DNA of 64,000 bases from Gp6-AA40 sp963818645 (GTDB lineage: Bacteria; Acidobacteriota; Vicinamibacteria; Vicinamibacterales; UBA2999), in assembly GCA_963818645.1 (NCBI GenBank), contig CAWFTF010000011.1, positions 1 to 64,000 on the forward strand. Reading direction: 5' to 3'. A model generated the notes under the pieces. It was given only the letters and a program-made list of their open reading frames with translations, had not been told where the DNA came from and did not search any database. The translations under genes were made by a program, and so were the position numbers. Positions 62,811 through 64,000 of this stretch are shown here, piece by piece. How positions within the stretch are numbered: the stretch's first letter is position 1; each line of letters opens with the position of its first letter.

Positions 62811-63893
62811 ATGTTCGAACGACGCCTTTACTACCACGTTGACTGGTCGATGCTCGGGGCCATCCTCGCGCTCTGCCTGATCGGCGTCGTCCAGATTTAC
62901 AGCGCCACGGCCGGGTCGAGCCTCTACGTGACGCAGATGTACGGCATCGCGCTCGGCCTCGTGGCGATGCTCATCTGCCTCACCATTGACTACCGTTCGC
63001 TCGCGGATAAGTCGCACTTCATCTACCTGGGAATTCTCGCGCTCCTTGTGTTCGTGCTCTTCTTCGGCGTCGTGCGCGGCGGCTCGCGGCGCTGGATCGA
63101 TCTGGGACCGCTCAACCTGCAGCCGTCCGAATTCGCCAAAGCGGCAGTCGCTCTCGTTCTGGCCAAATATTTTGGCGAGAGCCGGCGCGGTACCGTCGTC
63201 CCAAGTGACCTGATTGTCGCGGGCGCGATCGTCTTCGTGCCCTTCCTCGTGATTTACCAGCAACCCGATCTGGGCACGGCGGCGACGCTCCTGCCCATCC
63301 TGTTCATCGTTGCGTTCGCGGCGGGCATGCCGATGCGGGTCTTCGGCATCCTCGCGATGGTTGGTCTGCTTGCCGCCCCGATCGCATGGAAATTTGCGCT
63401 CAAGGACTATCAGAAGGAGCGCGTATCGACGTTCCTGGACCCCGAGGCGGACGCTCGGGGCGCCGGGTATCAACAGCTTCAAGCCCGCATTACGACCGGG
63501 TCAGGCGGGCCGTGGGGAAAGGGATTTCGGCAGGGAACGCAGGGTCAGCTTCGTTTCCTTCCGGTGGCACATAATGACTTCATCTTCTCGGCGTTCGCCG
63601 AGGAGTACGGGTTTGCCGGCGTCTTCACGGCGCTGGGGCTGTATCTGTTTGTGATTTTGAGAGCTGTCGAGGCGGCCCGGCTGGCGAAGGACCGTCTCGG
63701 GGCTTACCTGGTGCTGGGAGTACTGGCCAGCTTCACGTTCCAGGTGCTGTACAACATTACGATGTCGGCCGGCCTTGCGCCGGTCAAGGGTCTGACGCTT
63801 CCGCTCATGAGTTACGGCGGGTCCTCCATGATCGCTACGCTGGCGGGATTCGGCCTGATTCTCAACGTTCGGATGCGACGATTTACTAACTAA
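62811..63893 (+). CDS. rodA: RodA, SEDS-family peptidoglycan glycosyltransferase
   Basis: A 360-residue polytopic membrane protein with about ten helices. SEDS landmarks: GGSRRWIDLGPLNLQPSEFAKAAVALVLAKYF, IYQQPDLGTAATLLPILF (with the catalytic Asp region), GKGFRQGTQGQLRFLPVAHNDFIFSAFAEEYGF, and MSAGLAPVKGLTLPLMSYGGSSM. It polymerises lipid II glycans for the lateral wall with PBP2. Length matches E. coli RodA (370). Start ATG 62811 lies two bases after the mrdA stop, with GAGG before it. Confidence 0.96.
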   Translation: MFERRLYYHVDWSMLGAILALCLIGVVQIYSATAGSSLYVTQMYGIALGLVAMLICLTIDYRSLADKSHFIYLGILALLVFVLFFGVVRGGSRRWIDLGPLNLQPSEFAKAAVALVLAKYFGESRRGTVVPSDLIVAGAIVFVPFLVIYQQPDLGTAATLLPILFIVAFAAGMPMRVFGILAMVGLLAAPIAWKFALKDYQKERVSTFLDPEADARGAGYQQLQARITTGSGGPWGKGFRQGTQGQLRFLPVAHNDFIFSAFAEEYGFAGVFTALGLYLFVILRAVEAARLAKDRLGAYLVLGVLASFTFQVLYNITMSAGLAPVKGLTLPLMSYGGSSMIATLAGFGLILNVRMRRFTN

Positions 63894-63896
63894 TGG

Positions 63897-64000
63897 GTCT
63901 ACAGTCTTCGGTCCTCAGTCTTCTGTCCAACACGGGCCCGGCGTGTGCGAACGCGATGGCGTCGTTGTCAGGACCGAGGACTGAAGACCGTGGACTGGAC
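63897..64000. repeat. Heptad array with inversion at the window end
   Basis: GTCTACA, GTCTTCG, GTCCTCA, GTCTTCT, GTCCAAC on the left, then after about 47 other bases GTCAGGA, CCGAGGA, CTGAAGA, CCGTGGA, CTGGAC, the reverse-sense form of the same motif. The array ends at or beyond the window edge. Confidence 0.85.

Overview
The window looks like chromosomal DNA from a high-GC Gram-negative bacterium, most likely an Acidobacteriota member of the Vicinamibacteria type. This is inferred from gene content: a Ser/Thr kinase fused to TPRs, an ankyrin–DUF1592–DUF1552 secreted operon, PQQ/TolB-like propellers, a MoxR–DUF58–vWA (Bat-like) operon, an LVIVD-repeat protein and a rod-shape operon. I could not run any search, so the taxonomy is an inference. 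The only RNA gene seen is a tRNA-Leu(UAG). I see no phage, insertion sequence or CRISPR array.

Layout. 1–1.5 kb: end of an ABC exporter operon. 1.5–5.2 kb: HxlR regulator divergent from an Old Yellow Enzyme, then a minus-strand aldolase/O-methyltransferase/small-protein operon. 5.3–8.4 kb: kinase-TPR protein and a methyltransferase. 8.6–12.3 kb: a helicase/exonuclease pair matching MrfA–MrfB of B. subtilis mitomycin repair. 12.4–21.4 kb: a minus-strand housekeeping block in the order tig, clpP, clpX, lon, engB, rho, glycosyltransferase, rpmE. 21.8–24 kb: secreted PKD-like protein and the tRNA. 24.2–26.3 kb: SPFH–RHH–Dam operon behind a palindromic operator. 26.4–36 kb: mixed metabolic and surface genes (phosphoesterase, cupin, deaminase, propellers, prolyl hydroxylase-like enzyme, CoA-acylating semialdehyde dehydrogenase, Zn-alcohol dehydrogenase, MHS transporter). 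36.2–42.4 kb: MoxR/DUF58/vWA operon. 43.3–48.6 kb: ankyrin–DUF1592–DUF1552 operon. 48.7–57 kb: cupin, LVIVD protein, RlmD, FKBP lipoprotein, SppA, cytochrome P460, PpiD. 57.1–63.9 kb: GGDEF protein followed by mreB, mreC, mreD, mrdA, rodA, the complete elongasome operon.

Two genome-wide patterns stand out. First, at least seventeen intergenic gaps hold short arrays with a 7-bp period. The heptamer differs from gap to gap and many arrays flip orientation half-way, so they could fold into hairpins. They resemble in design the heptanucleotide STRR repeats of filamentous cyanobacteria. Second, seven genes (including rho and mreC) are broken, at about ten sites, always by one extra base. Removing one base per site restores full-length family-typical proteins. 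The one-sided bias points to read or assembly insertion errors rather than to pseudogenes, but should be checked.

Other points of interest are a 74%-identical tandem duplication across the stop of the GGDEF gene and the start of mreB, two long inverted repeats of REP-like design, and a possibly leaderless, operator-covered promoter for the Old Yellow Enzyme. My hand-counted base positions for short sites may be off by one.
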